Assembly: GCA_020026375.1 (NCBI GenBank)
Contig: JAHHQN010000032.1
Coordinates: forward strand, 1 to 19,064
DNA length: 19,064 nt
Reading direction: 5' to 3'
Source of the DNA: Alistipes sp.
GTDB lineage: Bacteria > Bacteroidota > Bacteroidia > Bacteroidales > Rikenellaceae
In this document: positions 7,251 to 14,854 of the stretch, piece by piece
Position numbering within the stretch: the stretch's first letter is position 1
Layout: each line of letters begins with the position of its first letter
The notes under the pieces: generated by a model
Told to the model about the DNA's origin: nothing
Database searches by the model: none
Seen by the model: only the letters and a program-made list of their open reading frames with translations
Program-made: the position numbers and the translations under genes

Positions 7251-8162
7251 TTATTTGGTCGTCTTGTATTGCGAGGGCGACATGCCCGTGTTGCGCTTGA
7301 AGTAGCTGCCGAAGAACGACTGGTTGGGGAAGTTGAGGTAGTAGGCAATCTCCTGAATGCTCATGTTCGAGAACTTGAGCAGCGTCTTGGCCTCCAGCAC
7401 CACATAGCTGTCAATCCACTCCGACACCGATTTGCCGCTGATGCGTTTGATGAGGGTGGTGAGGTATTTGGGGGTGATGCAGAGTTTCTTGGCGTAGAAG
7501 CTCACCGTGCGGTGCTCCTTGTAGTTCTCGCTCAGCAGCAGCATGAACTGGCGGAAGTACTCCTCGGCGCGGTTGTGTATCGGCTTCTCGGCACCCGGAT
7601 TGCGGGTGAGGTACTTGTGGAGCATGTCACCGATTTTGTAGCTGGTGGCGGCGATGAGGTTGATGATGATGTCCTCGGCGAAAAACGAGTCGGCGGCCTT
7701 CGATTCGCACTCGATTTGCGAGATGTAGCTGCTGATGGAGGCACACTCCTCGTCGGTGATTTCCATCGTGGGGTTCGACATGAACTTGAGCAGCAGCGGC
7801 ACCATGTGTTTGGTGTCGAGTTTGATTTTGCGCATCAGGTCGGGCGATACCAGCAGCACATGGCACTCGAAATCGTCGTGGGTCTTGGTCTGGAGAATGT
7901 TGTTGGGTTCGAATATGAATAGCGAGTTTTTCTTCAGCTTGTACTCCTTGAGGTCACATGAGAGGACGGTTTCGCCCTTGGTGCCCACACCGATGATGTA
8001 GACATCGATACGGCACGGAAATTTGAAGGCGTGCATGTGCGAACTGCTGTTGGCGATGATGCACTCTCTCATGAGTCCCTTGCGGCCGTCGTCGCCGGTC
8101 ATGCGCAGCAATTCGTTGAGAGAGAAATTTACAATAGGATTTTCGTCTTTTACACTATTCAT
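7251..8162 (-). CDS. AraC-family transcriptional regulator
   Basis: DNA-binding regulator of 303 residues. The C-terminal ~100 residues carry the AraC/XylS double helix-turn-helix: SFYAKKLCITPKYLTTLIKR for the first and IQEIAYYLNFPNQSFFGSYF for the second, followed by the typical FKRNTGMSPSQYK end. The N-terminal ~190 residues look like a cupin-type sensor (KKNSLFIFEPNN), with a ligand I cannot name. No membrane segment or signal peptide. I chose the ATG at 8162; a TTG at 8183 would add seven residues. A TAnnTTTG box (TATATTTG, minus strand 8188-8181) stands just upstream. The gene stands alone: it converges on the LtaS-like gene and is followed by a bidirectional terminator, so its targets cannot be inferred from an operon partner. 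Ordinary local codon use, no sign of transfer. Confidence 0.93.
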   Translation of the reverse strand: MNSVKDENPIVNFSLNELLRMTGDDGRKGLMRECIIANSSSHMHAFKFPCRIDVYIIGVGTKGETVLSCDLKEYKLKKNSLFIFEPNNILQTKTHDDFECHVLLVSPDLMRKIKLDTKHMVPLLLKFMSNPTMEITDEECASISSYISQIECESKAADSFFAEDIIINLIAATSYKIGDMLHKYLTRNPGAEKPIHNRAEEYFRQFMLLLSENYKEHRTVSFYAKKLCITPKYLTTLIKRISGKSVSEWIDSYVVLEAKTLLKFSNMSIQEIAYYLNFPNQSFFGSYFKRNTGMSPSQYKTTK

Positions 8163-8180
8163 AATGTCGTATGTTTTACA

Positions 8181-8188
8181 CAAATATA
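8181..8188 (-). promoter_or_regulatory. -7 box of AraC-family gene
   Basis: TATATTTG on the minus strand fits the Bacteroidetes -7 consensus TAnnTTTG and lies about 19 nt before the ATG at 8162, implying a short leader. No exact TTTG -33 box is seen at 19-21 bp upstream. Confidence 0.45.
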
Positions 8189-8364
8189 GCGAATTTAAGC
8201 CGAATAAGGTCAGCTGATGTTCAATTTTCTTTGCATGTATCTCTAATTTGTTGTAAATACGTCAGTTATGAATTGTTATATTATTGTTACAGTTGTTTTT
8301 TTGTTCCCAAATCCGACATTTTGGCCGTGAGAGTTGTTCTGGATTGTCGTGCGGCAGGGGCATG
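8189..8364. other. AT-rich intergenic region without a gene
   Basis: Part of the ~270-bp gap between the AraC-family gene and the ompH terminator. It is clearly more AT-rich than the genes around it, with T-runs and no convincing coding frame. It may carry regulator or upstream activating sites for the AraC-family gene, but I see no clean operator. A loose TGTAA (8254) and TTACA (8286) pair is too far apart to call. Confidence 0.5.
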
Positions 8365-8407
8365 AAAAAAGAGGGGTGACTGTTCAAAACGGACAGTCAC
8401 CCCTCTT
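8365..8407 (-). terminator. intrinsic terminator of the ompH pair
   Basis: A 17-bp stem (8369-8385 with 8391-8407, one G-U) closes on a 5-base loop. On the minus strand the stem runs into six T residues (from AAAAAA at 8365-8370). It begins about 25 nt after the stop of the downstream ompH-like gene at 8432, ending the leftward cluster. Confidence 0.9.
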
Positions 8408-8431
8408 GTGGGTGTTGCTTGTGCGCAGCGG

Positions 8432-9028
8432 TTATTTTGTGGGAGCGGCGGGAAGAGCCTGCTGTGCGCCCTGTGCGGCAGCCAGCGCCTCCTTCTTGGC
8501 AGCCTCCACATCAGCGTCGCTGATGCCCAGCTCGGCTCTCACGAGGGGAGCGATGTCGGTGAGGGTCGCCTCGTCGAAGTAAGCCATCGAGCCGGCCGAG
8601 GTGTCGAATACCACGGTGTAGCCGTTGGCCTTTGCCACCTTGTTGATGGCCTTCGAAGCCTTGTCGGCGATGGGAGCGAACAGCTCGCTCTGCTTCTTCT
8701 GCATATCCTGGTGGGCAATCTGCTCATACTCCTGCAGACGGGTCTGCATCTGTCGCAGGTCGTCCTCCTTGAGCTGGCGCATCGAGTCGGTGTAGGTGTT
8801 GAGGTTCTTCTGGTAGTCGGTGAACTTCTGGTTGAACTCTACCTGCAAAGCCTCCATGTTGTCCTGCAGCTCCTTGCCCAGGGCCTGCAGCTTGGTGTTC
8901 ATCTCTTTGGTTTCGGGCATCACGAAAATCAGCTCCTGGCTGTTGATGCGGCCCAACTTCTGGGCGAAGGTAGAGGTGGCACCCAGCATCAGTGCTACCG
9001 CAAGGGTTAACTTGATAATTTTTTTCAT
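8432..9028 (-). CDS. Skp/OmpH-like periplasmic chaperone (distal copy)
   Basis: Periplasmic chaperone family that holds unfolded outer-membrane proteins on the way to the BAM complex. The 198-residue precursor begins with a signal peptide (MKKIIKLTLAVALMLGATST, then FAQ, cleavage near residue 22). The mature part is a long alpha-helical hairpin with coiled-coil character (about residues 40-125, many Gln/Glu/Lys heptads). It is followed by the usual C-terminal beta segment, including NGYTVVFDTS, and an Ala/Gln-rich tail (about residues 175-198, ending PAAPTK) that its neighbour lacks. It lies 36 bp after the other ompH-like gene on the same strand and just before a terminator. Skp works as a trimer in E. 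coli; whether this forms homo- or hetero-oligomers with its paralogue is unknown. Family firm. Confidence 0.92.
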   Translation of the reverse strand: MKKIIKLTLAVALMLGATSTFAQKLGRINSQELIFVMPETKEMNTKLQALGKELQDNMEALQVEFNQKFTDYQKNLNTYTDSMRQLKEDDLRQMQTRLQEYEQIAHQDMQKKQSELFAPIADKASKAINKVAKANGYTVVFDTSAGSMAYFDEATLTDIAPLVRAELGISDADVEAAKKEALAAAQGAQQALPAAPTK

Positions 9029-9064
9029 GGTTTTGTTTTATCGATTAAATTTTTTTCAGAATTT

Positions 9065-9574
9065 CTATTTCTGTTTCAGCAGGTCGATGACCTTCTGGGT
9101 GTGGTCGGCGTCGGCCGACTTGTAGAGCAGGGCGGGGTTGTTGGCCGAGTCGAAGACCGCGCCGGCGCCTATCTTCTGGGCATAGACCTCGATGGCGGCA
9201 AACACCTTCTTCTGGATAGGCTCGATCAGCTCCTTGCGCTTGGCCATCAGTGAGCCTTCCTTGCCGAAGATGCTCTCCTGATACTTGTTGGTCTCCTGTT
9301 CGAGGTTGATAATCTGCTCCTCGCGCTCCTGACGCGAACGCTGCGAGAGCGAGGCCTTCTCCTCCATGTAGGTGTTATAGAGCTGCTCCACCTGTCCGAA
9401 ACGGTTGTCGACCTCCTGCTGGTACTGTTTTGCCAGCTCGTCGAGCGCGGTGATGGCCTGGTTATAGGCATCTATGGATTTGAAAATCTTTTCGCTGTTT
9501 ACGATGATGTAGTTCTGGGCCGAGAGGGTTCCCGCTGCCAAAACAAACATCGCCAATAAAAATAGACGCTTCAT
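9065..9574 (-). CDS. Skp/OmpH-like periplasmic chaperone (proximal copy)
   Basis: Second member of the Skp/OmpH family, 169 residues. The signal peptide MKRLFLLAMFVLAAGTLSAQ is cleaved near residue 19. The mature protein starts with the short beta strand NYIIVNSEKIFKSI, then a long charged helical stretch (about 35-110) forming the chaperone tentacles, then IEVYAQKIGAGAVFDS and a C-terminal helix. It lacks the Ala-rich tail of the distal copy. Similarity between the two is limited to layout and scattered positions, so the duplication is old. It is downstream of bamA on the same strand, with a 211-bp gap containing a hairpin and a candidate promoter, so it can probably be expressed apart from bamA. 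Role in outer-membrane protein delivery is inferred from family and position. Confidence 0.92.
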   Translation of the reverse strand: MKRLFLLAMFVLAAGTLSAQNYIIVNSEKIFKSIDAYNQAITALDELAKQYQQEVDNRFGQVEQLYNTYMEEKASLSQRSRQEREEQIINLEQETNKYQESIFGKEGSLMAKRKELIEPIQKKVFAAIEVYAQKIGAGAVFDSANNPALLYKSADADHTQKVIDLLKQK

Positions 9575-9656
9575 AATCTCGGTTTTTTAGTTCATATTTT
9601 CGTTAGTGGGAGCGGCAAGGGTGCGCTTCCATTCTGTAAATATAACCCTTTTTTCA

Positions 9657-9664
9657 CAAATTTA
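9657..9664 (-). promoter_or_regulatory. -7 box for the ompH pair
   Basis: TAAATTTG on the minus strand matches TAnnTTTG. It stands about 82 nt before the ATG at 9574 and downstream of the bamA hairpin, suggesting separate transcription of the two chaperone genes. No clear -33 box. Confidence 0.4.
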
Positions 9665-9733
9665 TTGCTTCTTTCCGCTTTTTTCGTTCCGACGGCCTGA
9701 TTCGGGGGGCGGAATGAGGGGGCTTATCAAACT

Positions 9734-9767
9734 ACGACTCTGCGAAAAATGAATTCCGCAGAGTCGT
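9734..9767 (-). terminator. hairpin after bamA, weak terminator or processing site
   Basis: A perfect 11-bp stem (9734-9744 with 9757-9767) with a 12-base loop begins 18 nt after the bamA stop. On the minus strand only a short T-run (agtttgata) follows, so termination may be partial. It could also protect the 3' end of the uppS-bamA message. Confidence 0.55.
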
Positions 9768-9785
9768 CAGATGAGGTATTTGCTG

Positions 9786-12326
9786 TTAGAACTGCTGTCC
9801 CATCACGAAGTGGAACTGGCTGCCGCTCTTCTTGGTGCTGTTGGCCGGAGCGTCGAAACCGTAGCCCCAGTCGATACCCAGCATGCCGACCACCGGCAGG
9901 TAGAGACGCACACCGAAACCGGCCGAACGCTTGATTTTGAAGGGCGAGAAGCTCTTCCACGAGTCGAAGGCATTACCGCCCTCCATGAATCCCAGCACAT
10001 AAATCTGTGACGAGGGTTTCAGAATCACGGGGTAGCGCAGCTCGGCGGTGTACTTGTTGTAGGCGCGCGAGTAGTTGTTGCCCGGGTCGAGGGCGCCGTC
10101 TTCGTAACCGCGCATTGCAATCACGTCGATACCGTAGAGGTTGTAGCCCGACATACCGTCACCACCGACCTCGAATCGCTCGAAGGGCGACACCTTGTTC
10201 TTATTATAGGTACCCAGGAATCCCATTTCGGCCTTGAGCATCAGCACCAGCTTCTGGTTCTTCGACAGGGCCTGGAACCACTGTCCCTTCAACTGCCACT
10301 TGTGGAACTCAATCCATTTGTAGCGTTCGCTGTCGCTGAGCTTGGGGTCGTTGTAGTCCTTGCCGTCCCACAGCGAGTAGGGGAGGGTGGCCTGCACCGA
10401 GAGGCTGAAGTCGGAACCTCGACGGGGGTAGAAGGGCTGGTCGACGGAGCTGCGGCTCAGGACCACCTTCAGCGAGAGAAGGTTCGACGAACCGTTCGAC
10501 ATCACGAACGAGTTCCAGTTCTTGAGCGAGTAGCGCTCGTAGCTCAGCTCGGTGTAGAGCGAGAAGTAGGGGTCGGGCCAGTTCAGACGGCGTCCCAGAC
10601 CTGCCGCCACACCATAGGTGCGGAAATACTGCGAACTCTTCTGCCAAACGTAGTAGGCGTCGTTCTGCTCGGAGTAGTGGGCCGACACGGTGAACGAGTT
10701 GGGCTTGTGGCCGCCCAGCCAGGGGTCGGTGAAACTCAGCGAGAAGGCCTTGTACCATGTACCGTTGGTCTGTGCCGAGATGGCGAGCTGCTGGTTCTGA
10801 CCCATGGGGTAGGGTCGCCATGCGCCCTTCTTGAAGAAGTTTTTAATCGAGAGGTTGTTGAGCGTGATGCCCACCGAACCCACGAAGGTACCCGAACCCC
10901 AACCGCCGGCGATGTTGAACTGGTCGGAGGCGGTCTCCTGCAGACCCCAGTTGATGTCCACCTTGCCTGCGTTCATGTCGGGCTGGATATCGGGGACGAG
11001 GTTTTCGGGGTCGAAGTGCTGCATGCTACCCAGCAGTCGAATGGTACGCATGAGCAGCGAACGGTCATACATGTCGCCGGGGTAGGTGGCCAGCTCGCGG
11101 CGGATAACCTCGTCGTCGACGCGCTGGTTACCGGTGATGTTGACGTTGTTGATGGTGAACTGGTCGCCCTCGTAGACCTTCACCTGAATGTCAATCGAGT
11201 CGGCACCCACGATGGTTTCGGCCGGGTCGATTTGCGAGGTGAGGTAACCGTTGTTCTGGTAGAGCGACGACACGGACATGGCTTCGGGGTCGGTCTCCTT
11301 CTGGATACCCAGACGCTTGTGCATGGTCTTCTTGTCGTAGGTGTCGCCCTTCTTGACGCCGAACATGCGCTGCAACTCCTCGGTTTCGTAGACCGAGTTG
11401 CCGACCCACGAGATGTCGCGGATATAGTATTTGTTGCCCTCCGTCACCTTGAGGTCGATGCCCATGCGGTTCGACGAGATGGGGTAAATCGAGTCGCTGA
11501 CCACCGTGGCGTTACGGTAACCGCGCGAGTTGTAGAAGTCGATGAGCAGCTCCTTGTCCTCCTCGTAGTCCGAGGCCTTGAATTTCGAGCTGCGGAAGAA
11601 GTTGATGGACTTCTGGTGGGTCTTCTTGAAGGTGCGGCGCAGACGCTTGTCTGAAAATTCGTTGTTGCCGGTGAAGTTGATTTTGCCGATTTTCACCTTC
11701 TCCTTGCGGTCGATGAGGAAAGTGACGTTCACGGCGTGCTTGCGCACCGAGTCGTTGCGAATGATGGGGGTCACCTCCACATTGCGGAAGCCCTTTTCAA
11801 TCCAGTAGTTCTTGATGAGCTTGGTGTTCTTGTCGATGATGTAGTCCGAGAGCTCCTGGTTGCGCTTGAGTTTGAGTTTCTCGGTCAGGTCCTTCTTCTT
11901 GCCCTTCGAGATGCCCGAGAAGTCCCAGCGGTTGACTCTGGGGCGCTCCTTGAGCAGCAGGGTGAGGTCGATGCTGTCGCCCTCGATTTCGGCGCCGATT
12001 TTCACATCGGCGAAAGCTCTCTGCCGCCACAGGCGGTCGATGGCTGTTGAAATGAAGTTGCTGGGCAGGTAAATCGAATCACCCTCGATGAGTCCGGCCG
12101 AAGCCTTGAGAATATCGTGGTTGATGTACTTCACGCCGTCGACATTAATCTTGCGGATATAGTACTTCTTCTGCTTTTCGCTTCTTTTGAAAATGGGTGC
12201 ATTTTCGGGGAATGCCGGTTGGGCGAGCTTTGCCGAATCTGCGGCCACCTGCTCCTGGGCGGATATATCCACACTGCCCGACATGACAAGGAGGGCAGCC
12301 ATGAATATCTTACCAAAATAGTTCAT
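9786..12326 (-). CDS. bamA: outer membrane protein assembly factor BamA
   Basis: Core Omp85 subunit of the BAM complex, which folds and inserts beta-barrel proteins into the outer membrane. 846 residues, a usual size for Bacteroidetes BamA. A signal peptide ends near DISAQ (about residue 24). About five POTRA domains fill residues 55-460, seen as repeated strands such as YYIRKINVDGVKYIN, VKIGKINFTGNNEFSD, YYIRDISWVGNSVYE and FTINNVNITGNQRVDD. The barrel fills about 475-846 and holds the Omp85 loop-6 motif MRGYEDG (Arg739) and the strand LGIDWGYGFD. The last residues, HFVMGQQF, end in phenylalanine as expected of a beta-signal. It follows uppS by 27 bp with no terminator between, so the two are likely cotranscribed. 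Compared with TamL in this window it has a cleaved, non-lipidated signal. Assignment is firm. Confidence 0.96.
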   Translation of the reverse strand: MNYFGKIFMAALLVMSGSVDISAQEQVAADSAKLAQPAFPENAPIFKRSEKQKKYYIRKINVDGVKYINHDILKASAGLIEGDSIYLPSNFISTAIDRLWRQRAFADVKIGAEIEGDSIDLTLLLKERPRVNRWDFSGISKGKKKDLTEKLKLKRNQELSDYIIDKNTKLIKNYWIEKGFRNVEVTPIIRNDSVRKHAVNVTFLIDRKEKVKIGKINFTGNNEFSDKRLRRTFKKTHQKSINFFRSSKFKASDYEEDKELLIDFYNSRGYRNATVVSDSIYPISSNRMGIDLKVTEGNKYYIRDISWVGNSVYETEELQRMFGVKKGDTYDKKTMHKRLGIQKETDPEAMSVSSLYQNNGYLTSQIDPAETIVGADSIDIQVKVYEGDQFTINNVNITGNQRVDDEVIRRELATYPGDMYDRSLLMRTIRLLGSMQHFDPENLVPDIQPDMNAGKVDINWGLQETASDQFNIAGGWGSGTFVGSVGITLNNLSIKNFFKKGAWRPYPMGQNQQLAISAQTNGTWYKAFSLSFTDPWLGGHKPNSFTVSAHYSEQNDAYYVWQKSSQYFRTYGVAAGLGRRLNWPDPYFSLYTELSYERYSLKNWNSFVMSNGSSNLLSLKVVLSRSSVDQPFYPRRGSDFSLSVQATLPYSLWDGKDYNDPKLSDSERYKWIEFHKWQLKGQWFQALSKNQKLVLMLKAEMGFLGTYNKNKVSPFERFEVGGDGMSGYNLYGIDVIAMRGYEDGALDPGNNYSRAYNKYTAELRYPVILKPSSQIYVLGFMEGGNAFDSWKSFSPFKIKRSAGFGVRLYLPVVGMLGIDWGYGFDAPANSTKKSGSQFHFVMGQQF

Positions 12327-12353
12327 TTGTTAAAATCTAATCTTCAACTTCAT

Positions 12354-13067
12354 TTATTTTACGAGACCGAATCTTCTATCACGCTGTTGGTACACCTCGA
12401 TGGCGCGGTCGAAATCCTCGGCCGTGAAATCGGGCCACAGCACCTCGGGGAAATACATCTCGGCATAGGAGGCCTGCCAGAGCAGGAAATTGCTGAGCCG
12501 GCATTCGCCGCTGGTGCGTATGATGAAGTCGGGGTCGGGATATTCGGCCGTGTCGAGGTATTGCGAGATGGTCTGTTCGTCAATGGCCTCGGGGGTGAGG
12601 ATTCCCTTGCGTGCGTCGTCGGCGATGCGGCTTACGGCGCGTCGGATTTCGTCGCGCGAGGAGTAGTTGAGCGCCATGATAAGGGTCAGGTTCTCTCCGT
12701 GGGCGGTTTCCTCTTCCATCTGGGCGAGATAATGCTGTACCTTCTGCGAGAAGCGGCTTCTGTCGCCGATCATTCTTACCCTCACGCCCTGTTGTTTGAG
12801 TTCGGGGGTTTCGCTGATGACGCTCTGGCAGAACAACTCCATGATGGAGTCGACCTCCTTTTGGGGTCGTCCCCAGTTTTCGGTGGAGAAGGTGTAGAGG
12901 GTGAGGTACTTCACGCCCCATTTCACACACGAACGCAACGACGTGCGCACAGGTTCGAGACCTGCCGCGTGACCTTCGTAGCGTTCCTTTCCGTGTTTTT
13001 CGGCCCATCTGCCGTTGCCGTCCATGATGATGGCAATGTGCTGCGGTATACGATTATGTTCGCTCAT
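12354..13067 (-). CDS. uppS: undecaprenyl diphosphate synthase UppS
   Basis: Cis-prenyltransferase that extends farnesyl diphosphate with isopentenyl diphosphate to make undecaprenyl diphosphate, the lipid carrier for peptidoglycan and surface polysaccharide synthesis. 237 residues from the ATG at 13067; a TTG at 13076 would add three and I rejected it. The signature IAIIMDGNGRWA places the catalytic aspartate at residue 16. YTFSTENWGRP and the conserved RTSGECRLSNFLLWQ (Arg184, Arg190) bind the isopentenyl diphosphate. The next conserved stretch, YAEMYFPEVLWPDF, is also present. It acts at the cytoplasmic face of the inner membrane. It leads directly into bamA, an arrangement linking carrier-lipid supply to outer-membrane assembly. 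A perfect -7 box ends only 6 nt before the ATG. nadK lies 64 bp upstream on the same strand. Firm. Confidence 0.97.
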   Translation of the reverse strand: MSEHNRIPQHIAIIMDGNGRWAEKHGKERYEGHAAGLEPVRTSLRSCVKWGVKYLTLYTFSTENWGRPQKEVDSIMELFCQSVISETPELKQQGVRVRMIGDRSRFSQKVQHYLAQMEEETAHGENLTLIMALNYSSRDEIRRAVSRIADDARKGILTPEAIDEQTISQYLDTAEYPDPDFIIRTSGECRLSNFLLWQASYAEMYFPEVLWPDFTAEDFDRAIEVYQQRDRRFGLVK

Positions 13068-13073
13068 AGGGTG

Positions 13074-13081
13074 CAAATATA
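13074..13081 (-). promoter_or_regulatory. -7 box immediately upstream of uppS
   Basis: TATATTTG on the minus strand is an exact TAnnTTTG match. It ends 6 nt before the ATG at 13067, so transcription would start at or very near the start codon, giving a leaderless or nearly leaderless message. A TTG lies 22 nt upstream of the box as a possible, slightly over-spaced -33 element. Confidence 0.5.
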
Positions 13082-13131
13082 ATTAAAAATACCTATAAAT
13101 AAACAACTTTGAGGTGAAATAATGCGACGAA

Positions 13132-14010
13132 TCAGCTTCTGGGGTCAATCCCCCACATCATCTTATTGCGTAACGTGTCGTAAAACGATATATTGTGTGG
13201 CACGCAGAGATATATCCTGCGTTTGGCGCGGCGCAGGGTGAAGGTGGTGCCGTTGGTGATGGGGTAGCTGCGGTCGTCGAACGAGATGGAGGCCTCGGTG
13301 TGGCGCGTGTTGACCCTGAAGGTCACGCGGCTGCTGTCGGGAATGACGATGGGGCGCATGGTCAGGTTGTGGGGCGCGAGGGGCGAGATGACGAAGCACT
13401 CGCAGGTGGGGGCCACCACCGGGCCGCCTGCGCTGAGCGAGTAGGCCGTCGAGCCGGTGGGGGTCGAGAGTATGACCCCGTCGCCGTGGTAGGTGGCCAC
13501 CAGCTGGTCGTCGACATAGGTCTCCACCGAAATCATGCCTGAGCCGTAGCGCTGTATGGCGAACTCGTTGAGGGCCAGATGCTGGTGGGGTTCCGAGGGG
13601 AAGTCGCCCTCGATCTGGAGCATCGAGCGCGGCTCGGTGGAGAGGTTGTCGGCGGCGATTTCGCCGAATATCTCGTCGAAACTGCCGCCGTGGTCGCCGG
13701 TCAGGAATCCCAGGTGTCCGGCGTTGATGCCCAGCACCGGAATCTTGCGGTTGCCCAGACGGTGGATACCCTCGAGCAGGGTGCCGTCGCCGCCGTAGCA
13801 CACCATCACCGCATGGTCGGGCTGTTCGCCGATATGTTCGTCGTAGATGTCCCCGGGGGCGATGTCGATGCCGAGCAGCCGGCCGACCACTTCGGCGAAC
13901 TCGCGGTTGAGCGCGTAGTCGAATCCGTAACGGTTTATCGCAGCGAACAACTCACGGAGTGCCGGGGCGGTGTGGGGGAGCTGGCTGCGAGAAAAAAGTA
14001 TTATTTTCAT
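13132..14010 (-). CDS. nadK: NAD kinase NadK
   Basis: Phosphorylates NAD to NADP in the cytoplasm, setting the supply of NADPH for biosynthesis. 292 residues, normal for bacterial NadK. All signature blocks are present: GGDGT at 73-77 (catalytic aspartate 75), LGINAGHLGFL at 93-103, NE at 148-149, and the long nucleotide-binding run STPTGSTAYSLSAGG at 182-196. The C-terminal beta part holds SPLAPHNLTMRPIVIPD, also typical. No signal peptide. ATG at 14010 and TGA at 13132. It transcribes away from pdxJ; a -7-like box at 14113-14106 would give it a roughly 90-nt leader with a hairpin. No terminator is visible between it and uppS, so read-through into uppS-bamA is possible in addition to the uppS promoter. 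Firm. Confidence 0.97.
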   Translation of the reverse strand: MKIILFSRSQLPHTAPALRELFAAINRYGFDYALNREFAEVVGRLLGIDIAPGDIYDEHIGEQPDHAVMVCYGGDGTLLEGIHRLGNRKIPVLGINAGHLGFLTGDHGGSFDEIFGEIAADNLSTEPRSMLQIEGDFPSEPHQHLALNEFAIQRYGSGMISVETYVDDQLVATYHGDGVILSTPTGSTAYSLSAGGPVVAPTCECFVISPLAPHNLTMRPIVIPDSSRVTFRVNTRHTEASISFDDRSYPITNGTTFTLRRAKRRIYLCVPHNISFYDTLRNKMMWGIDPRS

Positions 14011-14053
14011 TGGCGAAATGTCGAAAAATAAGTAACTTTACCACGTCGAAAAC

Positions 14054-14095
14054 GTATCCGTAGGCCCGTCTTTCCAATCTGGCGGGCAGGGATAC
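14054..14095. promoter_or_regulatory. hairpin in the nadK/pdxJ divergent region
   Basis: Nested inverted repeats: outer arms GTATCC (14054-14059) and GGATAC (14090-14095), inner arms GCCCG (14064-14068) and CGGGC (14083-14087), separated by a small internal loop, with a 14-base apical loop. It would lie in the leader of nadK if the minus-strand box at 14113-14106 is used. Its GC content stands out from the AT-rich surround. Function unknown. Confidence 0.4.
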
Positions 14096-14105
14096 ATATC
14101 CGAAG

Positions 14106-14113
14106 CAAAGATA
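14106..14113 (-). promoter_or_regulatory. -7 box candidate for nadK
   Basis: TATCTTTG on the minus strand matches TAnnTTTG. A transcript from here would begin near 14100 and carry about 90 nt before the nadK ATG. On the plus strand only a weaker TAACTTTA at 14033-14040 is seen for pdxJ. Confidence 0.4.
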
Positions 14114-14122
14114 ACGATTTTT

Positions 14123-14839
14123 ATGACAAAGTTAAGTGTAAACATCAATAAGATTGCCGTAATCCGCAATTCGCGCGGCGGCAATGTCCCCGATGTGACG
14201 GCCGCTGCCGTAGCCATCGAGGGGTTCGGCGGACAGGGTATCACGGTACACCCCCGACCCGATGCGCGCCATATCCGTTACAGCGATGTGCGTGAACTCA
14301 AGAAGACCATCACCACCGAACTCAACATCGAAGGCAACCCCATCGACAGCTTCATCGATCTGGTGCTGGAAGTGGTGCCGGCGCAGGTGACCCTGGTGCC
14401 CGATGCCCCCGATGCCATCACCTCCAATGCCGGCTGGGATACCCTCCGCCACCGCGACTTCCTCACCGAAGTGACCCGCCGTTTCCACGAAAAGGGTATC
14501 CGTGTGTCGGTTTTCGTCGACCCCGACCCCGAGATGGTGGCCGGTGCGAAGGCGTGCGGTGCCGACCGTGTGGAACTCTACACCGAGGCCTATGCCCGTT
14601 GCTATGGCGACGACCGCGAACAGGCCATCGCCCCCTATGTGGCGGCTGCCGAAGAGGCGCGCCGTCAGGGACTGGGTCTCAATGCCGGCCACGACCTCTC
14701 GCTGGTCAACCTGCGCTACTTCATCGAGCGCATTCCGTGGGTCGACGAGGTGTCGATCGGCCACGCGCTGATCAGCGACGCGCTCTACTACGGTCTGGAG
14801 AACACCGTGCAGCTTTACAAACGCGAAATCAACTTCTAA
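14123..14839 (+). CDS. pdxJ: pyridoxine 5'-phosphate synthase PdxJ
   Basis: Condenses 1-deoxyxylulose 5-phosphate with 3-amino-2-oxopropyl phosphate to form pyridoxine 5'-phosphate, the ring-closing step of the DXP-dependent vitamin B6 pathway. 238 residues, a TIM barrel of normal size. Conserved pieces are SVNINKIAVIRNSRGG at the N-terminus, GITVHPRPDARHI (active-site His43, with Arg45 and His50), NIEGNP with Glu70, VTLVPD, DRVELYTE, LGLNAGHDLSLVNL with the catalytic histidine, and the C-terminal VDEVSIGHALISDAL phosphate-binding loop. The start wording (NINKIAVIRNSRGG rather than NIDHVATLRQARG) matches the Bacteroidetes form as I recall it. It heads the unit with the SGNH hydrolase (15 bp on) and the CCA enzyme. 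Firm. Confidence 0.97.
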   Translation: MTKLSVNINKIAVIRNSRGGNVPDVTAAAVAIEGFGGQGITVHPRPDARHIRYSDVRELKKTITTELNIEGNPIDSFIDLVLEVVPAQVTLVPDAPDAITSNAGWDTLRHRDFLTEVTRRFHEKGIRVSVFVDPDPEMVAGAKACGADRVELYTEAYARCYGDDREQAIAPYVAAAEEARRQGLGLNAGHDLSLVNLRYFIERIPWVDEVSIGHALISDALYYGLENTVQLYKREINF

Positions 14840-14854
14840 ATCGATAGGAAAACC

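Noticed and set aside
8254..8290. TGTAA...TTACA as an AraC-family operator
   Set aside because: Half-sites are short and about 27 bp apart in AT-rich DNA, so they are expected by chance.
10302..11654. 450-residue plus-strand open frame inside bamA
   Set aside because: Antisense mirror of the BamA POTRA and barrel region; no domain or start signal.
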